Below are positions 1 to 11,800 of a stretch of DNA of 64,000 nucleotides, one piece after another; the first letter of the stretch is position 1; the number at the start of each line of letters is the position of its first letter. The notes below the pieces were generated by a model. It worked only from the letters and a program-made list of their open reading frames with translations. It was not told the origin of the DNA and did no database searches. The translations under genes were made by a program, and so were the position numbers. This DNA is from Aselliscus stoliczkanus (lineage: Eukaryota; Chordata; Mammalia; Chiroptera; Hipposideridae). Location of the stretch: contig CM066738.1 of NCBI GenBank assembly GCA_033961575.1, positions 98,853,478-98,917,477 of the forward strand. The letters are read 5' to 3'.

Positions 1-70
1 ATTGAGCACATAGTATGTGCCAGGATCTGTATTAGGGGCTAAGTAGTCAGGAAATTGGCTTATTCCTAGG
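1..70 (-). mobile_element. Edge of an antisense L2/MIR-type remnant
   Basis: The first bases read like the reverse complement of the common L2/MIR 3' segment (GAGCAC..TA.TATGTGCCAGG..CTGT.TTAGG). The element runs off the left edge, so only its end is seen. The match is from memory of the consensus and is short. Confidence 0.5.
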
Positions 71-589
71 AAATAGCTGAGGGCAGATTCATGACAAAAG
101 ACATCCACTGAAATTATGAATAAATAAAGTCTGAGATTTGTGTCTGTAGACATACAGAATGGGTGGAAATAATCAAGACACCAAGAAGCAAATTCTTTCT
201 TATGGGAAGTGGGTGGAAGTTTTGGAACTTCTATGCACTTGACCAGGACTCTTGTTTCAACTTCTGATGATCACCATTCAACTGGACTTTGAAATTAACT
301 CTGACAGCTGAGCGAGAATCTTGTGAACTCTTGGTGATGAACCTGGGATGCCCTATGCTCTCTTCAGTATTAGGATTTCACAATTTATGAAATGTCTCAA
401 CCAAATATGAAATGTTACAACTAAATAATGAAGCCATTAACTCCATTTATCGTTTTTCATGGCTGAAGAATGGCTCTAAACGTTATATCTATCCTTATTT
501 CCAACAAATACTATAAATACATGCTAAATATAGGGACCCAAAGAGGGTTTTCTTCTGCTATGGCACCATAGAACCAAAATATATTGGGC
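71..589. other. Unique non-coding DNA
   Basis: AT-rich sequence with no recognisable repeat, long frame or RNA fold. Two near-copies of an AAATATGAAATGT-like motif sit at about 385-420, which is probably local slippage. Confidence 0.5.
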
Positions 590-1490
590 TGTGGCCCCAA
601 TGACTCATACCTCCCAGGAGTTATGCCTGTGTGGTCCCCTCCCACATTGACTCTGGACCTGGCCGGTGGGATATTAGCAAACACAGTGTCTACAGGAGAT
701 AAATAAATGCTTACACATTAAAGCTTGTCCTCTTGAAATACTCATTCTTGGAACCCCGCTGCCATGTAAAGAAATCCAAACCAGTCATGGAGACAGAGAG
801 AGAGAGTGATCCCAGCCTTCAAGCCACCCACACCAAGGCACCAGACATAGGAGAAGAGCTACTGAGGTTATTCCAACCTCAGATGCCATTTGGCTGCAAC
901 TGTATGAGAGATCCGAAGTGGAGCCAGCAGAAGAACCACCTAGCTCAGCCCCAGCCACCCCACAGAGTCATGAGGAAGGTTTTTATTTTTATTATTTTTA
1001 TTTTTTTAAGATTTTATTGGGGAATCTAGGGAGGGGAACAGATAAGTTGCTGTCCTTTTGTTCTTCAGTCTAGTTTGAAGGATGTTGCTTCTCTGGCCCA
1101 TGTTGGTATCATCATTGCGCTCTTCCCGGTGAGGCTGATTGGTCACTGGCCTCTGGATGGCCACTCATGGCAGTTCTTGGCAGCTAACGCTGGCTGCCAG
1201 CTGCTCACGCTGGCTGCCAGCCACTCACTGTAGCCTATGGCAGCCTACTGCAGCAGGGGCTGCAGCTATGCCGACCCGGGGACTCACAGCAGCCCAGCTC
1301 CAGGTGGAGCTGTTGTTCACCATCTTAGCTGTAGGGGGCAGTGTCACTGGCCCTCATATGTGGGATCTGAACCAGGGCCTCTGGCATCCCAAGCCAGCTT
1401 TTAACCACCGTGCCATTTGGCTGGCCCAGGAAGGTTTTTATTTTAAGCCACTATGTTTTGGGGTAATCTGATAAAGAACAACAGATACTT
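590..1490 (+). mobile_element. MLT1-like (ERVL-MaLR) LTR, split by a SINE
   Basis: The left part (about 590-972) shows the CCTCCCACATTGA.TCTGG..TGGCC segment of an old MaLR-type LTR. The right part (1445-1490) has its typical 3' end, TTTTAAGCCACTA.GTTTTGGGGT. A long antisense SINE at 990-1427 interrupts it, with a 17-bp target duplication on each side. No internal viral coding sequence is present, so this is a decayed solo LTR. The exact subfamily cannot be fixed by eye. Confidence 0.6.
990..1427 (-). mobile_element. Long tRNA-derived SINE, full length (about 440 bp)
   Basis: Read on the minus strand, the element starts GGGCCAGCCAAATGGCAC, a tRNA-like head with A and B box positions and the anticodon-like stem GCTGGCTTGGGATGCCAG. 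A roughly 300-bp body follows with CAG/CTG-rich imperfect repeats, then CCAATAAAATCTT and an A-rich tail. The target duplication AGGAAGGTTTTTATTTT (17 bp, perfect) lies at 973-989 and 1428-1444. On the element strand it begins AAAAT, as expected for L1-driven insertion. It carries no protein and depends on L1 enzymes. Its sister copy is at 27865-28332. Confidence 0.85.
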
Positions 1491-2713
1491 TAAGCATCAG
1501 TGGATTTTGAATAAATGTTTAAAGAAGAAGAATAAAGAAGAAAACGAAGGAGGGAAAGGAAGTGAAGAAAAGGGAAATAGGAAAAGAGGAAAAAACAAAA
1601 TTTGGTTCTCTACATCTAAAGGTTTACCCCCAAATAAACAGGTTGGCAAGATTTGCTGAGAGCTTTTCAGATCTTAAGCATTTTCTTGATTTTTATATAA
1701 TCTTTAACATTAATTATATTGTCACTATCCAGTATATGTCTCCACAGATAGCAAATTCCAAAATCAGTCTCCCAGTGGAAAATTCACCCATGCAGATGAT
1801 CAACTGTGAAAATCAGTGTGCAACTTTGTGAAAGAGCATCAAATTTAGAATCAGCAGCAAGGCTTTCAGACACAACCTCCATCTCAAGACCCAAATGAAC
1901 TGAAAATTGCTCTGGTGGAGTTATAAGCTGCCATCTGCAGAGAATTTGCAGCAACCACTGATATCTAACACCTGCCTCTCCAATTAAGGATACTGACCTT
2001 TTTGAAGTTTTAAGGAAGGGTAGTTTTTAAATTTGTTTCTCTTCAGTTATTTTACAGCCGATGTTTATATGAGGCTTGGACATCCAACCCTAAATCACAT
2101 CACACACTCTCTCCGTTTAACCACATTGAGATGAATCCAGTAGTCAAGAAAGGGTTGTCAGAAATAGCTTACAAAGAAAAGCCAAGGGGGTAACTTAGTG
2201 GAAGCAGAAAGAAGCAGACAGCTGAGTGTTGTGGTCCCTTTTGCTTTGTGGTTATAACTCCACGGTTTCTCTTCTTAAGAGAGAACTAACAACGCTTCCT
2301 ACCTGTATTTCTCAGGGGATTCTGAGAGCTTGATGAGGCCAAATTTTCCTACCTGCAGCTTGAAGATTAAGGACTTAGAGACTTTTGAGAGGCTGCTTCT
2401 CCTGGGTTACTGATAGACTGAGGACAGGAACTACTGACTGCTCTGCATAGGGAAACACAGGCCCAGTTTGGGGTCATCCTGCTCATGACATGGTGGGATA
2501 TTTGTGGTAAATAAACCTCTGGTGCCTGGGAAGAATTTGAAAGAAAAGGAGTGTGAATGGTGCATTCTTAGGTCTAGCTGAGGAAAAGCATATTTAGGAA
2601 AACATGAATTCATTAGAAGAATTGCTTTCAAATAAGATCTAAATTAACCAAACTCTTCAGTGAATGTCCATTTTGAACACTTACATTTCTCCTTAACTGT
2701 ATTTTTTATAAAT
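1491..2713. other. Unique non-coding DNA
   Basis: No repeat family recognised. A purine-rich stretch (AAGAAGAAT, GGGAAAGG) lies at about 1519-1600. The short open frames at 1453-1659 and 1562-1831 have no protein-like features. Confidence 0.5.
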
Positions 2714-3174
2714 TGTATTAGTTTCCCATTGCTGCTGTAAGAAATATGGTGGCTTAAAACAACACAAATTTATCTTATAGTCTAGAGGTCAGAAGTCAGA
2801 AATGAGTCATACAGGGCTAAAATCAAGGTGTACACAGAACTGTTTTATTTCTGAAAAACCCAGGAGAGAATTTATTCCAGGTCTCTTTCAGCTTCTAGAG
2901 GCTGTTGATATTTCTTGGTTTGTGGCCACATCACCCCCACGTTTGCTTCTTTCATTGTACTCCCTTGCCACCTGACTCTGGTGCCACCTGTGTCCCTTTT
3001 AAAAGGACACTTGTGATCACATTGGGTCCACGCAGATAATGGAGAATAACCTCCCCATCTCAAGATCCTGAATTACCTCCACCAAATCCCTTTGCTACAT
3101 AAAATGATATTCACAGGTCCCGGGGATTAGGATGGAGACATCTTTGGGAGGTTCGTTACTCAGCCTATGGCACA
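2714..3174 (-). mobile_element. MLT1-like (ERVL-MaLR) solo LTR, antisense
   Basis: It begins TGTATTAGTTTCCCATTGCT and passes through GGCTTAAAACAACACAAATT, a GGTCAGAAGTC segment, CTTCTAGAGGCTG and GGACACTTGTGATCACATTG. It ends near GGATTAGGATGGAGACATCT and CAGCCTATGGCACA. This is the reverse complement of a common mammalian MaLR LTR ending in TGTTGTTTTAAGCC...CTAATACA. At about 460 bp it is near full length, and no internal region flanks it. Confidence 0.8.
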
Positions 3175-3639
3175 AGTCAACCCTTCTTTTTGCAACCACT
3201 GTTATTTCTAAATCTTTCTGATTAAATATTGTGATTTTCCTCCCTCATAAATTAAGTACTATGCTGAAAAATATGGAAACATGTTCACTGTCCAAAGGTT
3301 TTTCAGTGTCCAGAGTCATTACTGGGAATGGTGTATTTTCAGTGTGGAGCTGTAAAGACACACGGCTATGCTCTAACCGGGAAAGCGGTGACTCTACTGT
3401 ATGGTTCCATTAGTCAGGAATGTGTCAGAAGAGAGCAGCCTCAGGAGGGGAGCTGCCCAGTGCTGTCCTCGAGTGGGAAGGAAGGCTCAGGGCCCAGAAA
3501 GCAGGACTGGCTTGCCTGAGAGGCATCATGATGGGAGGAACCACTCTTGTAAAATATCTACCCAGTCCCACCAAAGCCCTTAGTTAAGTTAAGATGGACG
3601 TACCACGACTTATCACAGGATGTCAGGCAGGGCTTTAAA
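3175..3639. other. Unique non-coding DNA
   Basis: No repeat, RNA gene or convincing coding frame is seen. Three overlapping short frames (3231-3583) lack start context and protein-like composition. Confidence 0.45.
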
Positions 3640-3795
3640 AATCATGGGCCCCAGGTTTCTCACTCTGCTGATGAGAAACCCCAGTCCTGGGGAAGGCAGG
3701 GGACTTACTCAGGGGCTTTTAGCAAGATAGTGGCAGAGCCAAGATTCAAACCCAGCTCGCTATCTTACAGCCCCAGGTGTTTTACATTCCACATG
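3640..3795 (-). mobile_element. MIR SINE remnant, antisense
   Basis: It contains GATGAGAAACCCCAG, GGACTTACTCAGGGG and TGGCAGAGCCAAGATTCAAA, followed by CCCAGCTCGCTATCTTACAG. This is the reverse of the MIR core and tRNA head (the GGATTTGAATCTTGGCTCTG side). It is diverged, as expected for this pre-eutherian family. Confidence 0.75.
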
Positions 3796-4639
3796 GCACC
3801 TCATATATAAAAGACATACCCTTCATTCAACCTAGGCCCAGGGTCTCAAGGTTCTCAGATTTTGCCATCCATTAGGAAAGAGGAAACTTTCCAATTCCCC
3901 ACACTGTTTCATTTAGATGTTAGCAAAACTCTGCCCTTCATGCAACATGTGGGCAGAAGTCGAGCTCGGCCGGTGACCCTTGACTTCAGACTTGCCAGGT
4001 GCCTCCACTGTCCCATTTTTCCTTTCCCCCTAGTTGCTGCCCCTCACGGAATAAGGGAACGCTCACCTGTGGAACTGGGGTTTCAGCAGGCGACCTGGCT
4101 TTGGACAGCTTGATACATTCTCTGCAGACATGAAGCATCACAGAATAACAATATTAATTGTCGGGGCTCCAGGCTTATTGAATCTCCACCAAATTTCAGT
4201 GGCTATCGTGCAGAGTACCAAAGTCAGGCTCTTTCTTCGCCAGCGAGTGAAGATGTGCGCGGGGGCGGTGGCGAGGGGGGTTGGGGGATGTAGTTAGTGT
4301 TTGAATTGACAAAGCACTCATTTCCTGGCCCTGGTGCATCTCAACATGCTTGGATTCAGAAAACTTGTCACTCCTCCATCTAATCCATTTGTCTATTTAC
4401 CGGTCACCTTTTGTACCGCATGCTTTCCTCCCAAGAGCTTTTGTGGCACCAACACTTTTTGGGGAGACTCTATTGTGACTGGAGCGGGGTCTCAATTCCT
4501 CCAAAGAAAGTGGCCCCAGGTTGGAGAAAGTTAAAGAACCCCGTCTCACCCTCCTGAGTTCCATATGCATTCTGAGGGTGGCATTGTTCATGGCAGGCTG
4601 AAGACAGTGGCATTCATCATCCACAGCCCCCTGGCACTA
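3796..4639. other. Unique DNA with a G-rich patch
   Basis: Unassigned sequence. A G-rich patch at 4258-4288 has runs of five, six and five G separated by short spacers, which could favour G-quadruplex formation on the plus strand. There is no CpG island of useful length. Confidence 0.45.
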
Positions 4640-5700
4640 TGGTAGAGAACATTAACTTTGAACTTCACCATCCCAGCTCAGAGTCAGAGCTGCCCTGAAG
4701 GCTCTACTGGAGAGGGCTGTGAAAAGCAGCAGGTATTTAAGGAGGCAAAGAGGCAAAAGCATGTTGTTAGGAAAATTTGTCCCCAAGCCTTGAATTGGCC
4801 TTTTATCACTGTCACTCTGGCTTATAAAACCCCTGTAACGTGTGGCTTTCAAGAAGGGGGAGCGAAGTTCAGTGCCCGATGCCCTGCTAAGAGCTTTATA
4901 ATGCATAAAATAAAAAAAGCTGAAATGTTTCTCCAGCCACATTGCTTTCCCTCCCTACCCAGCTCCCTTCCCTGGGGGAGAATCATACACACAGACAGCA
5001 GAATGACACTCCTTTATTATCTTTGCCAAGTTCTTTCTCTGCAGATGACCTATAGAAGTGATTTAACATAGACCTGCTGGAGTTCCCACACTTTCTGTGT
5101 GCTCCTCCGGCCGAGGCTGGTTGATTTCTTTGGGGTGTTATAACTATGACCTGCTCCATTAAGTAGCAAACAAAGTCCAGCTGGATATATCAAGCTCAGC
5201 TGGGCTCTTTGCTTTCACACAACCTGCTTGATTAGGAGAATCGCTGTGCCCTTGTCACACGGCGCCTCGTGCAGCCTGCAAAGATTGGGCTGCCATTGAT
5301 TTGGGCATAATATGGATTCACACTGCCTTTCCACAACAGCGTGGCTTTCATATCCCACAATAACCTAGCAAGGATTGTTTTTCCTCTCCAGTCTTCTTCC
5401 GCTGCCTCAGACTGGTGCTGGGGTTTAGTTCTAAAAATGTGTCACTCCTAGAGGTAATGTGTGGCTTATTACCCAGCACTTTACAACGCATTAATTGCAG
5501 CTTGATTTAGACAGTTCCCATTTGGTGACTGAGTTGCAATCGTACAAACATGTCATGCTCTAAGTCAATAACGTGGGAGCAAAAGGAGAGCCAAACAATT
5601 GCAAGTGCCTGGTTCTTCTCAGGGGAAAGACCAAGGCGATTGTTACGGTAACATGATGCTCTTTGTTTATTGGGAAGTGGTGTTTATCTGGCTCCTTTTC
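4640..5700. promoter_or_regulatory. Candidate conserved non-coding block
   Basis: About 1 kb free of recognised repeats, with balanced base composition. It has dense transcription-factor-like words such as TTAATTGCAGC near 5490, GATTTGGGCATAATATGG near 5300, CAGCTGG and TGACTGAG. Such repeat-free islands in repeat-rich mammalian DNA are often conserved enhancers. This is inference from composition only, and no alignment was possible. The 137-residue open frame at 4658-5071 lies in its left part and shows no domain or membrane pattern. Confidence 0.3.
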
Positions 5701-5774
5701 TTAGAGCTATTATTCATCCTGGACCTGTCTTCAGGAGCCTCACCCTTCCATTTCTGTGCCTATTTCCCTGTTTA

Positions 5775-5775
5775 A

Positions 5776-5814
<39 letters not shown>

Positions 5815-5816
5815 AA
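5775..5816. repeat. (AAC)n microsatellite
   Basis: About 13 perfect AAC units, flanked by A-rich sequence. Confidence 0.97.
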
Positions 5817-6009
5817 CCATGAAGTTTGAGAATTAGTGCAGTGAGATACAGAGGTTTTATTAAACATTCCATCTTGGAAGATGCAAATCACAGGGACAAA
5901 ATATTTGGTGGCCAAATCTTACCTTTATTCAATCATTTTTAAAAATTATGGTCACCATTTAAGAATCATGAAGGAAAAATAATTCAGAGCTACATTATCA
6001 TATTCATTT

Positions 6010-6270
6010 CAGCTTTATGTGTATAGCGATGATAGTATATATGGTAAAAATTGAAAAATAGCATAAATATCCAATAATGGAGATGTGATAAATAAGTTAT
6101 GGTTCATTCATACTGTGAGATAATATACAGTCATTAAAAAGTATATAGACCTATATTTTATTAGATATTTATAATAGTCTTTAGTGAAAGAAAGTTACAA
6201 AACAAATTTATAGTGTAACAATTATTTTACTCAGAAAAGAAACACTAAATGTGGATATATGTGCATATTT
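6010..6270 (+). mobile_element. Old L1/HAL1 3' fragment, sense
   Basis: It contains AAAATTGAAAAATAGCATAAATATCC, a GATAAATAAGTTATGGTTCATTCATAC segment, and CAGTCATTAAAAAGTAT..GACC. These match the common L1M/HAL1 tail (aacctaaatg..ccaacaatagg..ttaaataaattatggtac). It is truncated at both ends. The A-rich sequence on either side is unassigned. Confidence 0.65.
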
Positions 6271-6639
6271 TCTGGGAATATATAATATCATGAAAAGCAT
6301 TTTAGATAGCTGTATTCCAATAGGTTATAAGATGTTATTCCTTAGTGAAGAAACTATGACGTTTAATAGTTTGAACCAGATAACATTGCTGAGAGCCTAT
6401 GATCCTGCCCTTCAAAAACATCATTTTTTTAAATATAGTTCAATTAATAGTTATTTCATTGTGTTTTTATGATGAATTTTCTGTTTTGGTAATATTGATC
6501 TTTTTTTATGCTTATAAGGAAAGCTTCATTATTCTTATGTAGTACTCTGAACTTATACAATATTATGATGACACTTAACACTTCACATTGTAATTCTCCA
6601 TTTGCTTTCTTCTTTCTCTCTCTGCCCACCCCTGCAACT
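6271..6639. other. Unassigned AT-rich DNA
   Basis: No recognised family. The short open frames here (6251-6472, 6508-6696) are of chance length. Confidence 0.4.
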
Positions 6640-6755
6640 CATCTACCATTAAACAGGAATCTAAGAATCTTTTACTTCTGTATCCTCAATGCTTAGCACA
6701 GTTCCTGACTCAAATTGACATCAATAAACTTTTATTTAATGAACGAAAAATGTCT
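6640..6755 (+). mobile_element. L2 3' end remnant, sense
   Basis: CTGTATCCTCAATGCTTAGCACAGTTCCTGAC followed by CATCAATAAACTTTTATTTAATGAA matches the L2 3' terminus (tatccccagcgcctagcacagtgcctggc...caataaatatttgttgaatga). Confidence 0.6.
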
Positions 6756-7150
6756 TATGATTGAGAAACTAGGAACTTGCCTTGAACCGATGGGAGATTG
6801 TTAAGGCATACAGGCCTATGCAGAATAATGACAACAAGCAAGAATTCATTTGGAATTATTTCCACAGTTTGGATAGGATTGTTCTCATCCAGTTGTATTC
6901 ACGGCCCCTCTTCTCTTGAGGAAGGCAATGCCACCAACATTAGACATAGAATTCTGTTATTATTATTAAAGTTTTCGTATATAAGTTTTGCATTTGAAGA
7001 TATGATTTAATAATTCTATAACACTGATGAATAACAGTCTTTGTTCTACATGAAAAGATACTAAAATATATGATCCTCATAGTCTACAAAAAAATCCAGG
7101 TATTCTGAATAATATGGTTCATTTTAGTCATTTAAAAAAATCTCTTAACA

Positions 7151-7253
7151 GAGGGGCCAGCCGAGTGGTGCTGTGGTTAAGCCCTGGCTTGTGAAGCCAG
7201 CAGCCCCGGTTCGGTCCTACATGTGAGGGCCAGTGACACTGCCCTCAAAACAA
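7151..7253 (+). mobile_element. Short tRNA-derived SINE (about 100 bp)
   Basis: The head GAGGGGCCAGCCGAGTGGTG, the stem GGCTTGTGAAGCC and the B-box-like GGTTCGGTCC are followed by GAGGGCCAGTGACACTGCCC and an A-rich tail. The target duplication AAAAAAATCTCTTAACA is perfect over 17 bp (7134-7150 and 7254-7270). This is the short form of the same SINE group as 990-1427, lacking the body. Confidence 0.88.
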
Positions 7254-7363
7254 AAAAAAATCTCTTAACAATATGTAGGCTATAGTCAGATGGATGAATC
7301 TTGCTTCTTCTTTCCTTCCCCCATCCATATTTTGGAGAGTCTAAGTAAAAGGAAAGTAGGTAG

Positions 7364-7518
7364 CAGAAAGAGAGAGAGTGGCACAGAGACAGAGAAAGGG
7401 AGGGAGGGAAGGAGAGAAGGAGAAAAAAAAGGAAGGATGGAAGGAAGGAAGGAAGGAAGGAAGGAAAGAGATGAAGAAAGAAGAAGGGAAGCAGCGGGGA
7501 AGGAAAAGAAGCAAAAAA
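7364..7518. repeat. Purine-rich (GGAA)n tract
   Basis: Imperfect GA and GGAA repeats on the plus strand, with a pure (GGAA)n core at about 7438-7466. The arginine- and glutamate-rich open frame across it is a by-product. Confidence 0.95.
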
Positions 7519-9159
7519 TGTAATAAGAGGTCAAGGTGATTCTATGCAATGGGATAATTAAACCTCACTCATCAATGCAGGATCTCCCTGCATTGGCATG
7601 TGGTAGGTACATTGCGCACCATCTACAGACTGTCTGAATATCTGCCTACCTCCAAAAGACTTTCTAGAAGAAGCAGTTGACATGCTGGATTTAGAAGACA
7701 AAAAGTGATTCAACTTATTGGGAAATGGATAGCATAAACAACACTGAAATTAGCCAATTGAGAGCAATTCTTGGAAGCAAACTAGTTAAACCAAATGAGA
7801 AGGACTGAGCAGGGAACAGTGGGAAAATGAGGCAAAGTCATAGGGGAGAAGAAACAGCTGGCTCTGAAGCCCATACTGGAGACTGTGAGCCTGATGACTT
7901 TTTTTAAGGAATAAAATAATGGCATCAAAGATTAGTTCTTTAAAGGCATGAAGAACTGACTGTACACAGGGAAATCATCAACAAACTCAGGAAAAAATTG
8001 AATGATTTGCCAGGCCTATAGGTGGGTTCTGAGTAGTGGGGGTAAAGGAGATAGGGCTACAGTATTCCAAACAGAACGAATAGATATTTAACAACTTAGA
8101 CTGAATCTAAAGAAAAACTTACACTGCAAAAAAATGTGGAAACATAGGTGAACTATTTTCTCATTTAGGTTTTAAATTACTGTTTGGTGTTTCCTGGGAA
8201 GACATTTGCATCTTGCAAAAAGTTTTGGTAGGGTGAAGCCACGTTTGCATCATCCCCGCCCTAAAACACTGAAATGAAGACCGGTCTAGAGATTTGATGA
8301 CATGTTGGTGCCATTTTTCTTTGACAAATGTAAATTCTCCCTCAGAGCTTCACCCGAGTCTGGGGGACAGGAATCATTTTGGTTATGAGTTCTGTCCTTT
8401 CATGTTAAGTTCTAAGTGACAGGTGCAAGGCACGTGGGACTGGATATAAACCCTTATACCTTCCTACATTTTGAGTGAGGAAGTCCAGAAATAAATAGGA
8501 GGCAACATCAAAATCTGAGGTGAAAGAATAACTGGGAAATTTAATAAAGAAGAAATGACATGTTCAATTTGAGAATGAAATTGTTTTACTAGAATAAAAT
8601 TCAATAAGATGTGAAAGCCAGGACTTTCAATGCTACCACGGTACCCACCCTCCTTAGATATGAAGAAATCTACCTTGTGTTCTGAGCTGGAGTTAAAAAG
8701 AGTTCTATTCATTAAAAAGCAAAGCAAACCAAAAAAAAAAACAAACAAAAAAATAATTATTCCAAATCACTTGACGTTAAAAAAGCTTTAGCAGTTTAAA
8801 TGTTTCTTCAACGCTTTTTTTCTATGTTAAACTCTATTAAATTTATTTTTTCACATCACAGATAGGAATCCTGTTTGTTGAGCAAATATTCCAACCATTC
8901 TCTTTAGATTCTCTGGTTTTTAGCTAAATCAATATTTTCTTGAAATAAAAATATAAATTGAATTCTCCAGAGGTCAAAAGTATTTTGAGGAAAAATACCT
9001 CTTGTAATTGCAACCCACTGGTTTGATGCCAAAATCAATGGTAGCAACTTTTCTCAGTGGAGGGTTCCATTTAGCATGGAGTTGTCCTCTGTCTTACTTC
9101 TTTCCATGAATAGATGAGGCTCTTCCAATCTATATGTACAGGGCCAGCTTCTATGCAAG
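7519..9159. other. Unique non-coding DNA
   Basis: No repeat family recognised apart from A-rich runs at 8729-8755. The 94-residue minus-strand frame at 8464-8748 reads into the A-rich run and has no protein-like features. Confidence 0.45.
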
Positions 9160-9490
9160 AAGCAATAATATTTTACATTAGGCCTTTATAGTTTCCTAAA
9201 CTCTTCATACCAATGCTCTCATTTATTAATTAAAACAATTCTATGAGTGCCTTGAACTTAGGAAGCATGCCTTCCTTACTCTTCTGAACAGGACCACAGC
9301 AGTAACATTCAATAAATATTTGCTCACTCAATGGAATAAATATCACTAGCCTCACTTTATAGGTCAGGATATAAAGATCTAGAAAAAAATTAGGAGTGTG
9401 TCCAAGGTCTTATAATAAGTAAAAAGCAGAGCAAAGAATCTTGCAGACCTTCAGACTCCAAATCTTAGTCTCTTGTTACTAGAACATGCT
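9160..9490 (-). mobile_element. MIR remnant, antisense, apparently interrupted by an L2 end
   Basis: ACTCTTCATACCAATGCTCT followed by CATTTATTAATTAAAACAATTCTATGA and later CTCACTTTATAGGTC..GTGTCCAAGGTCTTATAATAAGTAAAAAGCAGAGC is the order of a reversed MIR. Between them, CTCTTCTGAACAGGACCACA and CATTCAATAAATATTTG look like an L2 3' end. Both are strongly diverged, so the boundaries are approximate. Confidence 0.5.
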
Positions 9491-10029
9491 GCTTCAAGAT
9501 GTGGCACCCTAACAATTTTGTTGGTGAAGATGAGACACTACGATTCATATTCAATTCTGCACGAATGAGTCCTATGGTAAATCTCATCAGTCTTTTCAAA
9601 GAATGTGAAGCAATATTAATGAAACATGTAAGAATAGTCAATCTTCACAGATTCAGTCTCTACCCACTCAACCCACATACCATGTAATTATAGGTTTGTG
9701 TGATGTAAGAGTTCAGTTGAATTGATTAATAAGATGAGATGCTTCCATAATTTCTTGAGAAACACTTTCTATTAAAAGATTAGGGCTGCACTCCCATTGG
9801 GCTCCTGACCCACTCTGTATGGACCACTCTGAAGCTTGGACTTCTAGGATACCATTTCCTAGCTTTATTAGAATAATAAACTCATATTGTTTGCATTTCA
9901 TGAAGCTCCAACCCTACTGTTAAATATGTTGCATAGTCATTTTAAAGGTTGTTTCTAAACATTTCTGCAATAGCTATAAAGTCTTCTCAACTTGGTTAAC
10001 AAAAAAATAAAAAATGTTAGACTCCAGGT
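9491..10029. other. Unique non-coding DNA
   Basis: No repeat, RNA gene or convincing frame recognised. Confidence 0.45.
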
Positions 10030-10205
10030 GAGGGTTTCTTAAAGTGTGGTGCTTGGACTGAAAGTATTACCCAGGAACTTGTTAGAAACACAAATTCTGT
10101 GGTCACACCCAGACCTACTGAATCAGAGATTCTGGGATGAAGAGCCCAGCAATTAGCAAAACATCCAGTGATATTGATGCTTGTTCAAGTTTGAGAGCCA
10201 CTATT
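10030..10205 (-). mobile_element. MER5A-like hAT-Charlie MITE
   Basis: AAGTGTGGTGCTTGGACTG, ACCCAGGAACTTGTTAGAAA, CCCAGACCTACTGAATCAGA and a terminal TTTGAGAGCCACT match MER5A, a non-autonomous DNA transposon. It is nearly full length. The orientation is given by comparison with the copy at 21867-22028. Confidence 0.85.
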
Positions 10206-11800
10206 ATGCAACATAGACTACAACTTTTGGGATCCTCAGCGAGAAAAAAAAGGTTTTAATTAAAAAAAAAAAAATCTCCCCTAGGAAGAGAAGACAACTC
10301 AAATAGAGAAAGAGTGAGGGAGAGAGTGAGGTAATTTTGTTCTCAGAGGAAATTACCAAGTGCCCCCCAGAGTTTGAATTCCAGAGCTTACATTTCCAGC
10401 TAAATGTTCCTTTGAGATCCTAATAAAATGTCTCTTTAAAGAGTCCTTTTGAGAGTCACCATCTTGTACGTAGTATAGTAATGATGTTATCTTAAGCAAT
10501 ATATCAGTATTACGAATGTCAGGTGAATTTTTTGTTTTAGGAAAGTTGTTTGTGTTAAAATTTAAAACACCCATTTTTAAACATCTAGCACTTGATTTTG
10601 AGTCATTCGTTGGAAGAAATGACTCTTTCGGAAATGGCTACAATTTGATGGAGCTTTAGTTACTGGATTAATTTCTGATGGGAAAATTACAAATGTAAAT
10701 AAATTAGAATAAACCACTTTACTATTCAGGAGAAATTCTTTACATTCAAACAGCAACTTTATAATGTCAAAATAACCAGTAGGTATTAATCAGTATCTGG
10801 GCTATGTAAATATTTGCTTGTTTCCATAGTGATTGGCAAACCCAGATACAGAAAAAAAATCCACACATGTTATCACTTCCTAATAATATGATCATAAAAA
10901 CACAACTCAGACCAGACTGAGAGGAGAATAAACACCATTAATTAAAAGATTTATAAAATAGAGGAGGAGGTGACAAATGAAGTATTGAGTGCAAAACTGC
11001 ACAGAGGTACAATATACCTTTCTCTTTTTTTCAATTCTGAAAGAAACTTGAGCAACCCTTAATTATCTTCCAAAATGCTATTTAGAATTTTCCAAAAATA
11101 AAACATCTGACAACTGCTCAAAGCACACCGCACCCCCACCCACCAAACATACACTTTTAAAGTGGATATACAGCCATGGCTGTGAAGCATGTTTGAAAAA
11201 AAGTGAGACTGTTGGCATTTCACTTGAAATCAACTGAGAAGTTCTTTACTAAAGAAGTGAGAAGCTTAAAGCTGTTTCCCCAAGCTTTAGGGGAGTGCAG
11301 TATATTATGGAGGAGGAGCATTTGGTCAAAGAGTAAATTAGTAGTGTGGTTCACACATTGCAGGAGAAATCTACACAGGAACCACAGTTGTCTGAAATAA
11401 TCAGCCCCGTTCACAGGCCTTTGGTTATGAAATTTCTTCACCAAGCAGTCATGAGTGCAAAGGCTGTTTTTAGAAACACTTTGTTCTTCTGATATCTGCT
11501 AGGATAATACAGCACCTTTTTTTCCCCTGAATGATTTCTAAAAATAAGAACCCACACAAAAAGCACAAATACGCCCTCAAGTAGCAAGAGGAGAAATGAA
11601 TGGGCCACAGGAGGTTATTTCAATAGCTGCTTAGTTATATAGATGCTCTGGGAAATGCAACACAAGATCCTAAACAGAGAAAGGTCCAAATCCATGACTA
11701 TTCTGAATGACACTTTCCTGAGCTCAGGATAAGACCAAGTGTAAAGCATCATCATAAAGACAGAAACTGAAGGAATTGCAAAATTATCTCATGCTATACA
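10206..11800. other. Unique DNA, possibly containing conserved elements
   Basis: Apart from the A-run near 10260 no repeat is recognised. The part at 10560-11500 has ordered, non-repetitive composition with ATTAAT and TAATTA words (for example around 10940 and 11058). This is only a weak hint of regulatory sequence. The frames at 11203-11400 and 11220-11444 lie on opposite strands of the same stretch and neither looks coding. Confidence 0.35.

Noticed and set aside
4255..4290. CpG island or promoter
   Set aside because: The GC-rich patch is only about 30 bp, with few CpG sites.
4658..5071. A 137-residue plus-strand frame
   Set aside because: No domain, signal or membrane pattern. An overlapping minus frame of similar length is also open, so chance is the simplest reading.
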